A DNA stretch of 64,000 nucleotides from Lactuca virosa (lineage: Eukaryota; Streptophyta; Magnoliopsida; Asterales; Asteraceae): NCBI GenBank assembly GCA_928212115.1, contig CAKMRJ010005745.1, positions 220,886,745 through 220,950,744 of the forward strand. Reading direction: 5' to 3'. A program made the translations under genes and the position numbers. This document shows, one piece after another, positions 24,379 through 34,940 of this stretch. The first letter of the stretch is position 1. Each line of letters opens with the position of its first letter. Under the pieces are notes generated by a model. It did not search any database, was not told where the DNA came from, and saw nothing but the letters and a program-made list of their open reading frames with translations.

Positions 24379-25099
24379 TTAGGAGGACCTTTCCTCTTTT
24401 TCCCCCCTTTCCCTGTCCAATAGCCAGACAGGGGCACTTGCAGGAGTGGAGGCTATACTTTTACCCTTCATCCCTGCTTCAGCTGTCTGCAACAAGTTGT
24501 GCAATTGGGCCAGTGTCTGCTCAGTGTTGTTCAAATGGTAAGTTAGAATAAACTGACCATAACAATCAGGTAATGAGTTCAAGACCATGTCAATGGCCAA
24601 TTCCTCATCAAAGTGAATGTTGAGCTTGACCAAACGCTCTATGTAGCGTTTCATTCTTTGCACATGAGACACAACCGACTCCCCCTCTTTCATCTTGCAA
24701 GCCATGAGTGACTTGACTACTTCAAACTTTTCTTGACGAGCTCGCTTATGGTACTTCTCCATAAGGTCCTTGTTCATCTCAAAGGGCCAGTAGTCCTCAT
24801 AGTACCTCTGCAGTTCTGGGGACATGGTTGCGACCATGATGCATGCCACTTTGGTAGCATCATCATAATGTTTCTTGTAGGCAGCATATTCTTCTTCAGG
24901 AGTAGCTTTAGACTCATCAAGCTCTTTGAGCTCCTTTTCAAGGACATATTCTTTGTCCTCAAATCGAAGCGCCATCTTGATGTTATGTCGCATCCAATCG
25001 TTATAGTTAGAGCCATCCATAACGACTTTGGAGCAAATGTTGAGCAAGAGAAGTTGTGGTTGGAGGAGATGAAGCAGAAGTGTTTCCAGGAGTAGACAT
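24379..25099 (-). pseudogene. Element C gag (capsid)
   Basis: Capsid-like protein that packages element RNA. The natural start appears to be the ATG at 25097-25099, just after a pyrimidine-rich CAG. That frame runs about 17 Ser/Thr/Pro-rich codons before an extra T shifts it. The main frame from 25047 covers about 222 residues with the UBN2/DUF4219-like features SNYNDWMRHNIKMAL and EEEYAAYKKHYDDATKV and the leucine-rich stretch VLNSLPDCYGQF. It ends at a frameshift near 24379. Confidence 0.88.
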
Positions 25100-26400
25100 C
25101 TGAAAAGAAAGAAAGTTTTAGTTAGATTTCAAGATACCTCAATATAATAACCCAAAGATATAATATTAAGGTTAGGATCCAACTATGAAGATTCACAACT
25201 TAGAAATGGGATGCCGAGATCCAAGTGTAAATTTCATAAAGGTAGGTGAATGACGATTCACCAATTCCACCAATAGACGAAATAAACGAAGTGAAATTCC
25301 TAATTCTTTTGAGATACATTGAAACTAATCAATGGCATGTTTTGATCTCAGATTATGCTCTTCTATTTGTGACTGGGATGCCGAGGATCACAAACAAGAT
25401 GTGAATAACCATGCAAATGTGCTTGGTAACCTCATTGTCTTTATCATTAACTATTGATGTGCTGGTAAACCACACACGCTCCATCAAAATGACAATTATG
25501 AGATACCCATACTACTCTTTATTAGTGCTTTTAGTGTGCTGGTTAACCACACACGCTCCACTAACGACCAATAAAGCATAATGTGCAATTTCATGGATTA
25601 GCATACTTTTCACATTTTCCTAAAGTAACTAGAGTTGGGATTTTTGTAAAATAATGTTCTAGTACTTTCTTTAATAACATTATACTTTAATGAGATGTAG
25701 TTGTCCTATCAAACCCGTTCTGCTAACGACCCTCCACTAATCAAGGAAGCGGTGGGTGAGAGTGGACACCCATTCAACTACCATTTTATAGGCAGTTTCC
25801 TTATACCCCCCTTATAGACTAGCTTCGTGAATGAGGCATACTAGCGATTTGACTGACCATATTCTTATACATATATAATATAAACTTTAATTATACATAT
25901 ATAAGGTGTGTTTTAAACTTTTTAAAACTTTAAGGTTTATATATAAATTTCGAAAATTAAACTATTAATTTAAATTTAAAATAAACCAAATAACTAGATT
26001 TAATAATTATCTATTAATTAACTTTAATTAATCTATTAAATCTTGTAAGGATTATCTAATCAAATTAAACAATTAATTTAATCCTAATCCTTATCCCTCT
26101 AGATTTCGAAAATTAGGGTAAAGGATAATTTCCTTTAATTTTCTCAATTAACCTTAGGCAATAATTATCCAAAATAAGATAAAACCCTAAAATAACAAGC
26201 AATTTCGAAATTCAAGGGAGGAGGCTAGGGTTTTCCAAAACCCTAACCCTAATTTCGATTAGGGTTCATGGAGGCTAGGGTTTTTCGAAAAAACCCTTTG
26301 AACCAAAACCCTAAAACGAAAATTTTGGCCTTTAGGGTTTAATGGCTATAAACCCTAATTTGCAATTCAACTATTATAGCAATTCAATTTAAAACAAACA
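25100..26400 (-). promoter_or_regulatory. Element C structured leader
   Basis: Non-coding. Going from gag towards the primer-binding site there are two 15-nt-loop hairpins (25198-25226, 25366-25394), two 22-nt-loop hairpins (25454-25487, 25531-25564) and the conserved block shared with A and B (about 25725-25850). Four hairpins built on AACCCTAA-like stems follow (26227-26244, 26245-26266, 26277-26297, 26306-26340). The order matches B and A, but the last array has unrelated stem sequences. Confidence 0.75.
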
Positions 26401-26415
26401 ATGGCTCTGATACCA
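26401..26415 (-). other. Element C primer-binding site
   Basis: Minus strand TGGTATCAGAGCCAT, one base from the LTR end. Met-tRNA type. Confidence 0.92.
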
Positions 26416-26416
26416 C

Positions 26417-27260
26417 TGATGGTTTTAGGTAAAACAAATAAACTAGAAAACAATTCCTAAGTTCACATGCAACCTACTTTGGATCTATGTTTTAACTATT
26501 GAACATATAACTTTGAATTGCAAACAAGAACCCTAGAGGAGAGAGGCTATTTTCGAAATTAACAAACTAGGGTTTCAGAATTACATACCTTTCAATTGTT
26601 ATAGCAAACAATTGTTATCCTCTTGAACTTGATCTTCTTGGAAGCCTAGCACCACAAATGTAATGCCTCTAATGGAATCACACCCAAGAACTAGCAAGAA
26701 GGAAACTTGAAGGAGAGAGAGGCTAGGGTATGCAAATTCGGCCTAGGGTTTCTTACAAGGTAGGAGTGGACGATTTAGGAGCTGGGAGGCTCCTTATATA
26801 GTTGAGGGATCTAGGGTTTAGGGAAAACCCAATATACTCCTTTGCTTAGGGCCTAAGCTAACCCAAAGGCCTTATCCAAGCCCCTTGGACGAATCCTTAG
26901 GGTTTCCCCTATAGATTTCGTCCACCTCCTTCCAAGGAGCTTCTGGAGCCTTCCACTCAACTATTAGATAATTGCAAACTAGTCCCTGCACTTTATAATT
27001 AATAATTTTAACCCCAAAATTAATTCTGATTAATTTCTGGCTAACTATTAATTAAACATAATGATTTCTAATTAATATATTAATCTTTTAACATATTAAT
27101 AAATCATTTATATTAATTTATTAATCTTATAAATTAATATCTCTCTTTTCATAATTTCCTTGTCTAGTTGCTAGGTTTGAGGGTAACCCAAAAGGACTGT
27201 GCTGCTATCAATTCAAGTACATACCAATTATAGTTATGGGCTTAGACACCTAATCCAACA
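26417..27260 (-). repeat. Element C 5' LTR (right)
   Basis: 844 bp, beginning TGTTGG on the minus strand. A TATATAAG box on the minus strand at 26793-26800 is the likely promoter. Immediately right of 27260 the gag frame of A resumes. Confidence 0.9.
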
Positions 27261-27720
27261 CAAATTTGCTTGACCATTGCGCCAAATCATTGATGATTCA
27301 GCAGCAATTAGTAAACAGGTTAGATCAATTAGGGTCATGTCGTGATCTGTCACATAGTAGTCTTTAACGAACCCTCTATATGACTCGGGAAGTGACTGAA
27401 GAACCCAGTCAACAGCCAACTTCCTTGGGAAAACGACACCCAACATTCTCAGCTTGCCAATGTGTGACTTCATATCCAAGACATGTGCATACACAGACCT
27501 TCCATCCTTGTGTTTGCTATCCTATAGGGCTTGATTAACCTTTAACTTTTCAAGTCTTCAAACTTGTGGATCGGGGTGAATAATTGGAGGAGGTGGAGGA
27601 AGTGAACCATGATTTTGTGGAATATCATCTTCAAGAAGAAAGCTTTTTCCAAAAGATTTGGGAGAACCATAATTGTCTGAACTAGACACTACAGGACCCA
27701 ACACAGTATTCTACAATTCA
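27261..27720 (-). pseudogene. Element A gag, N-terminal part
   Basis: The minus-strand frame 27261-27494 reads HVLDMKSHIGKLRMLG, LAVDWVLQSLPESYRGFV and LIDLTCLLIAAE, clear copia gag. C inserted directly after the codons for GQANL. The upstream part to about 27720 continues in broken frames. This is the best-preserved coding stretch of A and a useful reference for how far the B gag has changed. Confidence 0.85.
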
Positions 27721-28395
27721 GAAGAGGGATGTCGTAATCCAATTGCAGAATATTTGAAGGTAGGTAAATGACGATTTACCAATTTTCACCATGAAAAAGG
27801 AAATTGAACATTAGGTTTTAAATGGATTGAAACTCCTAGATCTTTTGAGATTCATTGAACTTTTCCATGGCATGTTTAAATCTCGATTGTGCCCTTCGGA
27901 TTTGTGACTGGGATGCCGAGGATCACAAACACGGTGTGAATAACCATGCAAATTAGCTTGGTACACCCAATGTTACAAATCACCTGATCAATGTGCCAGT
28001 TAACCACACACGCGCCATTGATCTATGATTAACATCAAGTTACCCTTTTCCACACATTGTCAGTCCCAGATTAGTGTGCCGGTTAACCACACACGCTCCA
28101 CTAACGACTTAACAAGGTGCAAAGTGCAATTTCATGGAATAGCACCATTTTCACATTTTTCCTAAGTAACTAATATTGGGAATTTATAAGTGTTTAGTTA
28201 CTTGGTATTTTCATTATACTTTTAATGAGAATTAATGTCCTATCCTACCCGTTCGGCTAACGAACCTCCACCAGTCAATTAAGAGGTGGGTGAGAGTGGA
28301 CACCCATTAAACTGCCATTTTATAGACAGTGACCTTATACCCCCCTTATAGATCAGCTTCGTGAATGGGGCCTACTAACGGTAAGACTAACTAGT

Positions 28396-28445
<50 letters not shown>

Positions 28446-29256
28446 TTAAACCTATAATATTATAATAGTATAAGGGTTGAATTTTAACTTTTAAAACTCT
28501 AGGGTTTGGAACTAAAGTATTCAAAAGTGAAACTTTACAAATTCCAAAACTTGAGGGAAAGTTTTGAAACTTGTCAAAACTTTTGGTTTCCATAACTTAT
28601 GAGTTTAATATGGTTTTTATGAAAAACTTTTCAAGTTCCATAACTTGAGGACAAGTTATGGAAGACTTTAAAACCAATTAAAAACTGACCTTTAAAAAGA
28701 GACTCTTGAAATTCCATAACTTGAGGACAAGTTATGGAGTTCATAAAAAAAACATTTATGAAAACCTCTTCATTTTTCCATAACTTGAGGACAAGTTATG
28801 GAATTCATAAATGACATTTAGATCAAATATTTCAATTAACACAAATCATCAAATAATTTTTCCATGATCTAGATTAAACTCATAAGTCAAGATAATTCAC
28901 ATCAACTATTTACAAGAAATTAGTCTATCATATAAACTAATACAAATCTTGAAACTATGAGAATTATCTTTTAATTGGACAAGCATGATCATTACCATAT
29001 GAAAAAACACATTTCATGGTTCAAAAAACAGTTTGGGGTAATGATCCTAATCCAATTTCTGGTCAAAAGTCGAAAATCTGCCCACTGGAGCACCAACTCG
29101 GTGAGTACATGATCTGGACTCGTCGAGTTTGCCATTTTATGAGGGGACTCGGTAAGTCACCCAGTGGACTCGGCGAGTTCACTGAGCAGAAGGCAGAAAA
29201 TTCGATTTTTCACTTTGAAAAACAATAAAACATCAAGTATAATAGAAAACAACCCT
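27721..29256 (-). promoter_or_regulatory. Element A structured leader
   Basis: Non-coding leader with a 15-nt-loop hairpin (27901-27929) and a degenerate one near 27716-27744. It has two 22-nt-loop hairpins (27987-28022 and 28071-28104) and the conserved block at about 28240-28380. A 43-bp AT run follows at 28399-28441. Three AGGA-loop hairpins with TCCATAACTTG stems are at 28636-28663, 28723-28748 and 28776-28803. ACTCG-N-CGAGT-like motifs lie at 29090-29185 near the primer-binding site. Confidence 0.75.
28399..28441. repeat. (AT)n microsatellite
   Basis: About 21 AT units within the A leader. Confidence 0.95.
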
Positions 29257-29270
29257 TGGCTTTGATACCA
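29257..29270 (-). other. Element A primer-binding site
   Basis: Minus strand TGGTATCAAAGCC, one change from the Met-tRNA complement seen in B and C. Confidence 0.88.
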
Positions 29271-29271
29271 C

Positions 29272-30045
29272 TGTTGGGTTTTAGTATACTACAACAGCCT
29301 ATGGTGCACATACAACCCTAAATGATTTGGATCTATGTTTTCTCTAATTATACATGCAATATTGTTTTCAAAGCATTAAGCCTACAACTAGCATACAAAT
29401 GACATAAACAACATAAAAGTGAGTTATATAATTACCTCTTTGTTGTAGCTTGTAGTTTTGGACTTTAAGAACTTAGTGCCCCAAGTGTGACACCTCAAAT
29501 GGTTCACAACACACTTTTGGACAAAGGATGACCTTTGAGAGAATATTCTTACACTCAAAATCGGCTCATGAACTCTTAGAACCTCTAGTGCACGATTTTG
29601 GATGTTAATGGCTTCTTATATAGTGTGACAAGATTAGGGTTACATCCATGTAAACCCTAATGCCCATGACCTTTCATATTACTTAGGATGCATGGGTTAA
29701 ACCTCCATGGACTATCCATGGACTACCATATTGGTTTAGCCCATCCTAAATAAACAATTGGACCACACTATAAGAATCATTGATTTACCAAATCAATCCC
29801 CATATATTTAATTAGTCTCTTTTGATCACAAAATTAATTCCAAATTAATTCTTAATCAATACTAATTAAATCATATGATTTCATATTGATATATTAGAAC
29901 TTATAATATATTAACAAATCATAACCTCTTCTCAAAAGTCCATCCTATCAAATTGTCCTGGTGATATGCAACCCAAATGGACCATGCTACTCTCGGGTCA
30001 AGTACATACCAATTATAGTTATGGGCTTAGACACCTAATCCAACA
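29272..30045 (-). repeat. Element A 5' LTR (right)
   Basis: 774 bp with matching ends TGTTGG and CCAACA. A TATATAAG box on the minus strand is at 29614-29621. The end near 29880-30045 matches positions 1-164. Confidence 0.9.
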
Positions 30046-30225
30046 CCATGGTGACACCTTTAGGAGAACCATATCTCCGACCTATAACTCCAGGTCCGAA
30101 CGGCGCTTGTCGGCATAACTTTTCTGCCGACTATGAGCAGTATGAAGCCTGCTCTGAACCTGTTGGATCCTCTCCATCGTCTTGAGTACCACTTCAGTAC
30201 TCCCATGGCCCTCTGAACAACCTCT
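30046..30225 (-). pseudogene. Ty3/gypsy integrase C-terminal scrap
   Basis: About 180 bp similar to 45690-45860 of element D (minus strand), covering the integrase region before the chromodomain. It is what remains of the sequence into which A inserted, or of one joined to it. The similarity stops near 30215-30235, where a transposase fragment begins. Confidence 0.8.
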
Positions 30226-30234
30226 CTCCAGCAT

Positions 30235-30632
30235 ATTGGGGGCCTGCAGATCGTACGAAACTGGTTAACGAAGTATTTTTCAATATTGAACCTGCTTTAG
30301 ATATTGTGAGACTTGATAAGCATAAGTTATCGTCTATGGCTGAAAAAACACAAGTTTTGTTGAATGATGTAAAGAGTAATTCTTCAAGTGAATAGTCTAT
30401 TAAAAACTCAGATGTGGTCGAGAAACTCTATGGTTTTACTATTCCAGAAGAAGTTGAGATTCATGTTCCAAATGTTCAACATAATAAAGGATGTGGAAAT
30501 AAAATACTAGTTATTGAAATGGAAAAATCACTTATGAAATCACAAAAGAAGACTAGAAAATGCTCAACATGTCGTAAAAGAGAACCACACAACAGCCATA
30601 CATGTCCAAGCAGATTTGTTTATGATAAATGA
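30235..30632 (+). pseudogene. FAR1/MULE-type transposase, C-terminal fragment
   Basis: One frame runs from about 30246 to the stop at 30632 with a single in-frame TAG near 30395. The end has a Cys/His cluster CSTCRKREPHNSHTC preceded by a basic KSQKKTRK stretch, as at the C-terminus of FAR1/FHY3-like and MULE transposases. The catalytic DDE and SWIM parts are missing; the left side is replaced by gypsy sequence. Family assignment rests on motif memory only. It is convergent with the Ulp1-like gene, an arrangement seen in two-gene Mutator-like elements. Confidence 0.65.
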
Positions 30633-31406
30633 TGTATACACTTTTTATGACATTCATTTGAGATTATTAGGCGTACAATGTTCATAACAGATTGATTTTG
30701 TTTCAATTTTTTGTTCCTTAGACAAACTTTTTGCTTTTATTTCAACTATACCATATTTTATATGTCTTGTTTTTATGGTAATCATATGTCAATAATATAT
30801 AAATTATGTTTATATGTCTAATCACATGTGATTGATTTATAAATCATAAATTGTTCATAACAGATGCAAATCATATGTGATTCAATATGTTTATATATAT
30901 TATAGATCGTAATCATATGTGATTACACCAGATTATAAATGTCTTGTTTTTATGTGTATAATCTATGTGAATCATATATTACAGATGATAATCATATGTT
31001 ATTATGCTAGATTATGTATGTCTTGTTTTTATTGGAATCATGTGATTGTATGTGATTATGCCACATTATATATGTCTTTGTTTTTATGGTAATTATGGTA
31101 ATCATATGTGATTATATGTTATTATACCAGATTATATATGTCTTTTTTGTGTATAATCATATTACAGATGGTAATCATATGGTAATCATATGATTACCAT
31201 GGTAATCATATGGTAATCAGATGCAAATCGTATGTGCTTGCATATGTTTGTGTATATTACAGATTTTAATCACATATGATTATATATAAAACATGTCTAT
31301 ATGTCTAATCACATGTTATTGATCTATAAATCATACATGTGTTCATAACAGATGCAAATCATACGTGATCGAATATGTTTGTGTATATTACATATAGTAA
31401 TCACAT

Positions 31407-31461
<55 letters not shown>

Positions 31462-31795
31462 CATGTTTACATACCTAATCATATTTGATTGATCTATAAA
31501 TCATACATGTGTTCATAACAAATGCAAATTGTATGTGATTGCATCTGTTTGTGTATATTATTGATTTTGATCACATATTATTATATATAAAACATGTCTA
31601 TTTGTCTAATCACATGTGATTGATCTATAATCATACATGTGTTCATAATAAATGCAAATCATATGTGATTGGATGTGATTATATATAAAACATTTTTATA
31701 TGTTTAATCGCATGTGATTAATCTATAAATCATCCATGTGTTCATAACATATGCAAATCAGATGTTTATATGCATCTATTTGTGTATATTATAGA

Positions 31796-31866
<71 letters not shown>

Positions 31867-31950
31867 CATGTCTATTTGTCTAATCACATGTGACTGATCT
31901 ATAAATAATTCATATGTTCACAACAGATGCAAATCGTATGTGATTTAAAT

Positions 31951-32016
<66 letters not shown>

Positions 32017-32101
32017 CATGTCTATTAGTCTAATCACATGTGACTGATCTATAAATAATTCTATGTTCACAACAGATGCAAATCGTATGTGATTTAAATT
32101 G

Positions 32102-32163
<62 letters not shown>

Positions 32164-32640
32164 TAATCATATGTGATTGGTCTATAAATCATACATGTGT
32201 TCATAACATATGCAAATCATATGTTTATATGCATCCGTTTGTGTATATTGCAGATAGTCATCGCATATGATTGTCAAAATCATATGTGATTACATCCATA
32301 ATCATATGGCATTGTACATAGAACAAGATATTTTATAAGTGTTATAAAAATCAAAATCATATCTGATTTAAACTGAAACATTGTCTAACAATTACTTAAC
32401 TGTTAAAAATACAAATTGGACATTGTTTTAGTAAAATGATAAACAAGTTATCCATATTAACATCTACATTTCCATCATGTCATATGTACGTTCAAACATT
32501 CATCTTATCAAAAACCAAACTTTGTCTTAATCACATTCACCACTTTATATACAATTCCTTGCATTCATGTATGCACATTAATCATCTCATATCCATCACT
32601 TCGTATACACGTTCTCACCTTCAATCATCCACATTCATCA
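30633..32640. repeat. Degenerate tandem array with AT runs and ATCA(C/T)ATGTGAT palindromes
   Basis: No gene. Loose repeats of roughly 140-190 bp contain phrases such as TCTATAAATCATAC, GTGTTCATAACAGATGC and TTTGTGTATATTACAGA. Uninterrupted AT runs occur at 31410-31459, 31803-31865, 31953-32015 and 32102-32160. The two units ending at about 32015 and 32160 are nearly identical. It lies between the 3' ends of the transposase fragment and the Ulp1-like gene. Confidence 0.85.
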
Positions 32641-34040
32641 TCTCATATTCATACATATCACATGTATCTTCAAGTTAAGGCCTTCAACTTTTGTTGGATT
32701 TCACCAGAAGTGTTTTGTGCATCATGTGGTCTTTTATCTTTATGTTCTTTGTTGTATTAATGTACGAGCTCCAAGATATGATCCTTCATGTAATTAATTT
32801 TAGAAATGACGATTGTGTAAGCATATCTGCTTCTTACCTAATCCAACATAGCATCCTGAGGACCCTCTTTTGAAAATCCATTTTTGTATGACCCATCTGT
32901 TTGCCCCATATATGTTTCCATATATCTCATTACCAAATTCCACATTCTATTTTTCTATTATGTGTTTCGCATGATTGATCCAACAGATTTTGTTTGAGAT
33001 TTGGGTCTTCCAAGGCATGAGATCTTGGATGCTTGATCTCCTGCAAATATCTTGTTAAGTATTCTTTCTGAAATTTTAAAAAATATATATACAATGTTAA
33101 TTACATATAATCACAAATAATAACATAGAAAAAATGTTATTAATATTTAAATAATCACCTGTGATTACAAGCATAAAATAATGTTTTAATTCAATTCAAA
33201 TGTATAATCACATGTGGTTACAAATGTTTATTCATATTTACATAATCACATGTGATTTATCAATGTAGTCACATGTGATTACTAATATTTTATTCAACCA
33301 TAAAATAATCAACTTTTATATATGTTATCTATATATAATAATCAAATGTTACTTACGAGGTTTTTCAGTGCAAGCATGCACTTGTCTTTCATGGTTGCAA
33401 CTGATATGTTATTGTCGAGTATCACAATGTTTTCATTTTTAAGATTTAAAACAAATACAAAAATGTGTGTAAACCGGAAAATAGGAAAGAATATATGCAT
33501 TTAAATATGTATTTTCATATTTAGGAAGGGATATAAACTATAATAAGATTTTAAATAAATTACGAGATCAACATCTTTCAATTTGAATTTTTTCTACATC
33601 GCCATTTAACCAATCGACAATGTATTTCTTAAACAGCTTGTATTTATTCTCATCTTTTTGCTTTACTTCAATTTCCATTTTTTCTTTCATCTCTTTGTCT
33701 ATCTTCTTTTTCTTGTCATCTTTTTTTGGTTTAGGAACTCGCTCATCCCTAATATAGCTCGTTTAAATGATGAATCGTGTGTCATTCAGTATATAATCAT
33801 ATATGAATTTAAACAACTATTATTAATTTAGTGTTAGAATAGCATATGTTTAACTTATAGTGATTTGGACACTGAAGAATACTATGTATGGTGAATTTTT
33901 GATATCTCTATCCTTCTCATTCTAGTTAAGCAGTTCAGCTCACGAGTCAATTACGTCAGAAAAGAGATATTCTCATGGATACATGCTCTCAAAGGCATAT
34001 CGGAAAACAACACTTTTGTTTAGCATTGATAATATGTCAT
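32640..34040 (-). pseudogene. Ulp1/C48-like protease region (3' part of gene)
   Basis: Exons on the minus strand spell a SUMO-protease-like C48 catalytic region. Segment 33850-34040 carries VIDS and NEKDRDIKNSPY. His is in THIFVFVLNLKNENIV (codon 33465-33467) and Asp in VILDNN (33414-33416). Cys is in ECGI (32942-32944), followed after a frameshift by MRYMETYMGQTDGSYK. Ulp1-type proteases cleave SUMO, and plant Mutator-like elements often carry such genes. The triad residues survive, but stops and frameshifts interrupt the exons. Confidence 0.75.
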
Positions 34041-34249
34041 CACTGTAATTATAGAAACCATTTGGTTAGTTAATATTGTTAAATTTATAATTGTAATCAC
34101 ATGTGATTGATGAATGTTTGACAAACATGCTCAACAGAAATGTAATCACATGTGATTATGTTTGTAATCACATGTGATTGATAAATGTTGAACAAGTATG
34201 TTAATCTGATTTATATAAGTGTTAATCACATATGAATAACTTACTATTC

Positions 34250-34940
34250 TAATCCTTGTACGTTTAACAGCCATTCGTTGAACATTTCATCTTTAGATGT
34301 TAGTTTTGTCTTCAAGCAAATAGCCCGTTCTTTGTATGGGAACCTCTTTCTTTCTGCAGGCTTTATTTTTTTGGTGAGGTTCTTCTGTTACATTTTGCTT
34401 TTCTGAAACTTCAGGAACAACTTCTTTAATATGATGTTTTGAAACAAAAATTTTAAGTCTTTTTGGGTTTTGAGCTGGTAATTCTTCTACTTTTTTCCCT
34501 TTTTCTTGTTCAGTAGGATTCTATGATTCGTATGTGATTATAATTGTTAGAAATATTTGAATCATATGTGATTAAATATAAAACATAAAATGAAATGAAT
34601 TTAAAAAACTCATAATTACTGGTAGTATCATATGTGATACGTTCATAAACATATGACAGTGTACAAAAAAAAAAGAAATATTATCTCTTTTATTTTCTCT
34701 TTGTTCTCTATAAGATTTTCTTCTGTTGTATCTGGTGGTGTCAACTGGCTTATCTGGAGATCATAAGATGACATTAAACTCCTCTCTTTTTTTCTTTGTA
34801 TTCATTCATCGTCTTTTCGTAAGAAGAATTAACGTTATCATCATTTAGGAACTGTAAGTTTGTGATTTATGGTGTATTGCCAAGAATACTTGCCACAACA
34901 TCTCTATTGTTTTGTCCACGTCTTCTTTATTTATATTTCC
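34250..34940 (-). pseudogene. Ulp1-like gene, middle exons (low-complexity linker)
   Basis: Two coding-like blocks on the minus strand, about 34690-34939 and 34250-34520. They read as a charged, Lys/Glu-rich linker with phrases such as NSSYEKTMNEYKEKK, DLQISQLTPPDTTEEN, LKIFVSKHHIKEVVPE and a basic RKKE segment. Such linkers join the N-terminal DUF1985-like part to the protease in this family. Each block has stops in the readable frame, so exon limits are approximate. Confidence 0.5.

Larger units (their letters stand above)
19358..27260 (-). mobile_element. Element C: Ty1/copia retrotransposon, best-preserved copy
   Basis: A 7.9-kb minus-strand copia element inserted in the gag of A. LTRs are 19358-20183 and 26417-27260, beginning TGTTGG and ending ATCA on the sense strand. 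All copia domains are recognisable in the order gag, zinc knuckle, protease, integrase, RT, RNase H. The flanks are ATTTG (5' side) and ATTGA (3' side). That fits a 5-bp TSD ATTTG if one T was lost in a run, but it is not a clean match. Several one-base frameshifts break the frame; some may be sequencing errors. Confidence 0.92.

Noticed and set aside
21127..25095. Plus-strand open frames opposite the C polyprotein
   Set aside because: Antisense shadows of gag-pol; no recognisable domains.
1..30045. CRISPR-like array of regularly spaced hairpins
   Set aside because: Spacing is irregular, loops rather than repeats are conserved, and the setting is a plant retrotransposon nest.
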